DNA from: CAMBDR01 sp046597185
GTDB lineage: Bacteria; Pseudomonadota; Gammaproteobacteria; Burkholderiales; Burkholderiaceae_D
Assembly (NCBI GenBank): GCA_046597185.1
Contig: JBKJLF010000603.1
Location: forward strand, 1-6,018
Length of the DNA stretch: 6,018 bases
Direction: 5' to 3'
This document shows, piece after piece, positions 5,798-6,018 of the stretch. The notes beneath the pieces were generated by a model that was given only the letters and a program-made list of their open reading frames with translations, was not told the origin of the DNA and ran no database searches. Each line of letters opens with the position of its first letter. The stretch's first letter is position 1. The position numbers were made by a program, and so were the translations under genes.

Positions 5798-5829
5798 TGA
5801 AATTGAAATACTGCAGTGGTGGTTTGATC

Positions 5830-5859
5830 TTTTTTTGATTGGGGGGGCATGACCCCCCA
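5830..5859. repeat. Homopolymer-rich inverted repeat (T7, then G7/C6 hairpin)
   Basis: A run of seven T (5830-5836) is followed by TGGGGGG (5840-5846), a 6-nt loop, and CCCCCCA (5853-5859), a 7-bp GC stem. For the phosphoesterase transcript the T-run is on the wrong side of the stem for a standard terminator, and on the minus strand the downstream side is A-rich. It may still act as a transcript-end barrier. The long G and C runs are prone to length change and to sequencing error. Confidence 0.6.
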
Positions 5860-5899
5860 CCAACCCTACATGGAATAGAATTTTGCATTGAACTACGAA

Positions 5900-5931
5900 A
5901 AAGGGCTACATGCCGAAACATGTAACCCTTT
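5900..5931 (-). terminator. Rho-independent terminator of tRNA-Lys, possibly bidirectional
   Basis: Read on the minus strand, AAAGGGTTACATG pairs with CATGTAGCCCTTT over 13 bp with one T-G wobble and a TTTCGG loop. The 3' arm runs into a T-tract (CCCTTTTTC). It lies 19 nt after the tRNA CCA end. On the plus strand the same stem has one C-A mismatch and is followed by GATTTTG, so it may also stop transcripts from the phosphoesterase gene. Confidence 0.75.
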
Positions 5932-5950
5932 GATTTTGCTGCTGTATTCG

Positions 5951-6018
5951 TGGTAGGCCGTGCGGGATTCGAACCTGCGACCAACGGATTAAAAGTCCGC
6001 TGCTCTACCAGCTGAGCT
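5951..6018 (-). tRNA. tRNA-Lys (anticodon UUU), 5' end outside the window
   Basis: 68 of the expected 76 nt are present; the first eight bases of the 5' side lie beyond the right edge. On the minus strand the D-arm (GCTC/GAGC with an AGCTGGTA loop), the anticodon stem-loop GCGGA-CTTTTAA-TCCGT with anticodon TTT, the 5-nt variable loop, the TTCGAAT T-loop and an encoded CCA (5953-5951) can all be read. Anticodon UUU specifies lysine and reads AAA/AAG. One oddity is an A-C mismatch in the T-stem (tRNA positions 51 and 63; window 5976 and 5964). The acceptor 3' strand ends GGCCT before the A-CCA, so an A1-U72 or a G1-U72 wobble is expected at the unseen 5' end. Confidence 0.95.

Noticed and set aside
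5613..5984. 123-residue minus-strand ORF starting MVAGSNPARPT
   Set aside because: The N-terminus is the translation of the tRNA T-arm region, a well-known source of spurious ORFs. It also runs across the terminator and antisense to the phosphoesterase gene.

Overview
The window looks like an ordinary stretch of a proteobacterial chromosome. The evidence is a glgC-type gene start, a POT-family peptide transporter, sigma70-like promoters, strong Shine-Dalgarno sites and a bacterial tRNA-Lys with an encoded CCA end. The betaproteobacterial-like tRNA anticodon arm and the style of the SHOCT-domain protein lean towards Betaproteobacteria. That placement is an inference from remembered family resemblance, not from a search. 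I see no phage, transposon or CRISPR signal.

Layout from left to right. Positions 1-218 (minus) hold the 5' end of glgC (glucose-1-phosphate adenylyltransferase), with a good promoter behind it. Diverging from it is a small cupin gene (from 452, plus) whose last quarter is in another reading frame, so it appears frameshifted. Converging on the cupin gene are two minus-strand genes that probably form one transcript: a proton-coupled di/tripeptide transporter (1402-2895, GTG start) followed after 51 nt by a NADAR-family N-glycosidase (793-1350). An eight-codon leader ORF with its own Shine-Dalgarno site ends inside the transporter start (GTGA overlap).

Divergent from the transporter, on the plus strand, are three genes: an unrecognised six-helix membrane protein (3206-3763), a SHOCT-domain protein with a Gly/Gln/Asn-rich linker (3872-4786), and a Dcr2-like calcineurin-type metallophosphoesterase (4829-5797). 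The last two lie 42 nt apart and are probably co-transcribed. The gap between them can form two short, mutually exclusive hairpins, one of which covers the phosphoesterase Shine-Dalgarno site. At the right edge a tRNA-Lys(UUU) gene (minus, 5' end outside the window) converges on the phosphoesterase and is followed by a hairpin terminator.

No clearly new multi-gene system is visible. The most interesting points are the leader ORF on the peptide transporter, the frameshifted cupin gene, the Shine-Dalgarno hairpin between the SHOCT and phosphoesterase genes, and an A-C mismatch in the tRNA T-stem.
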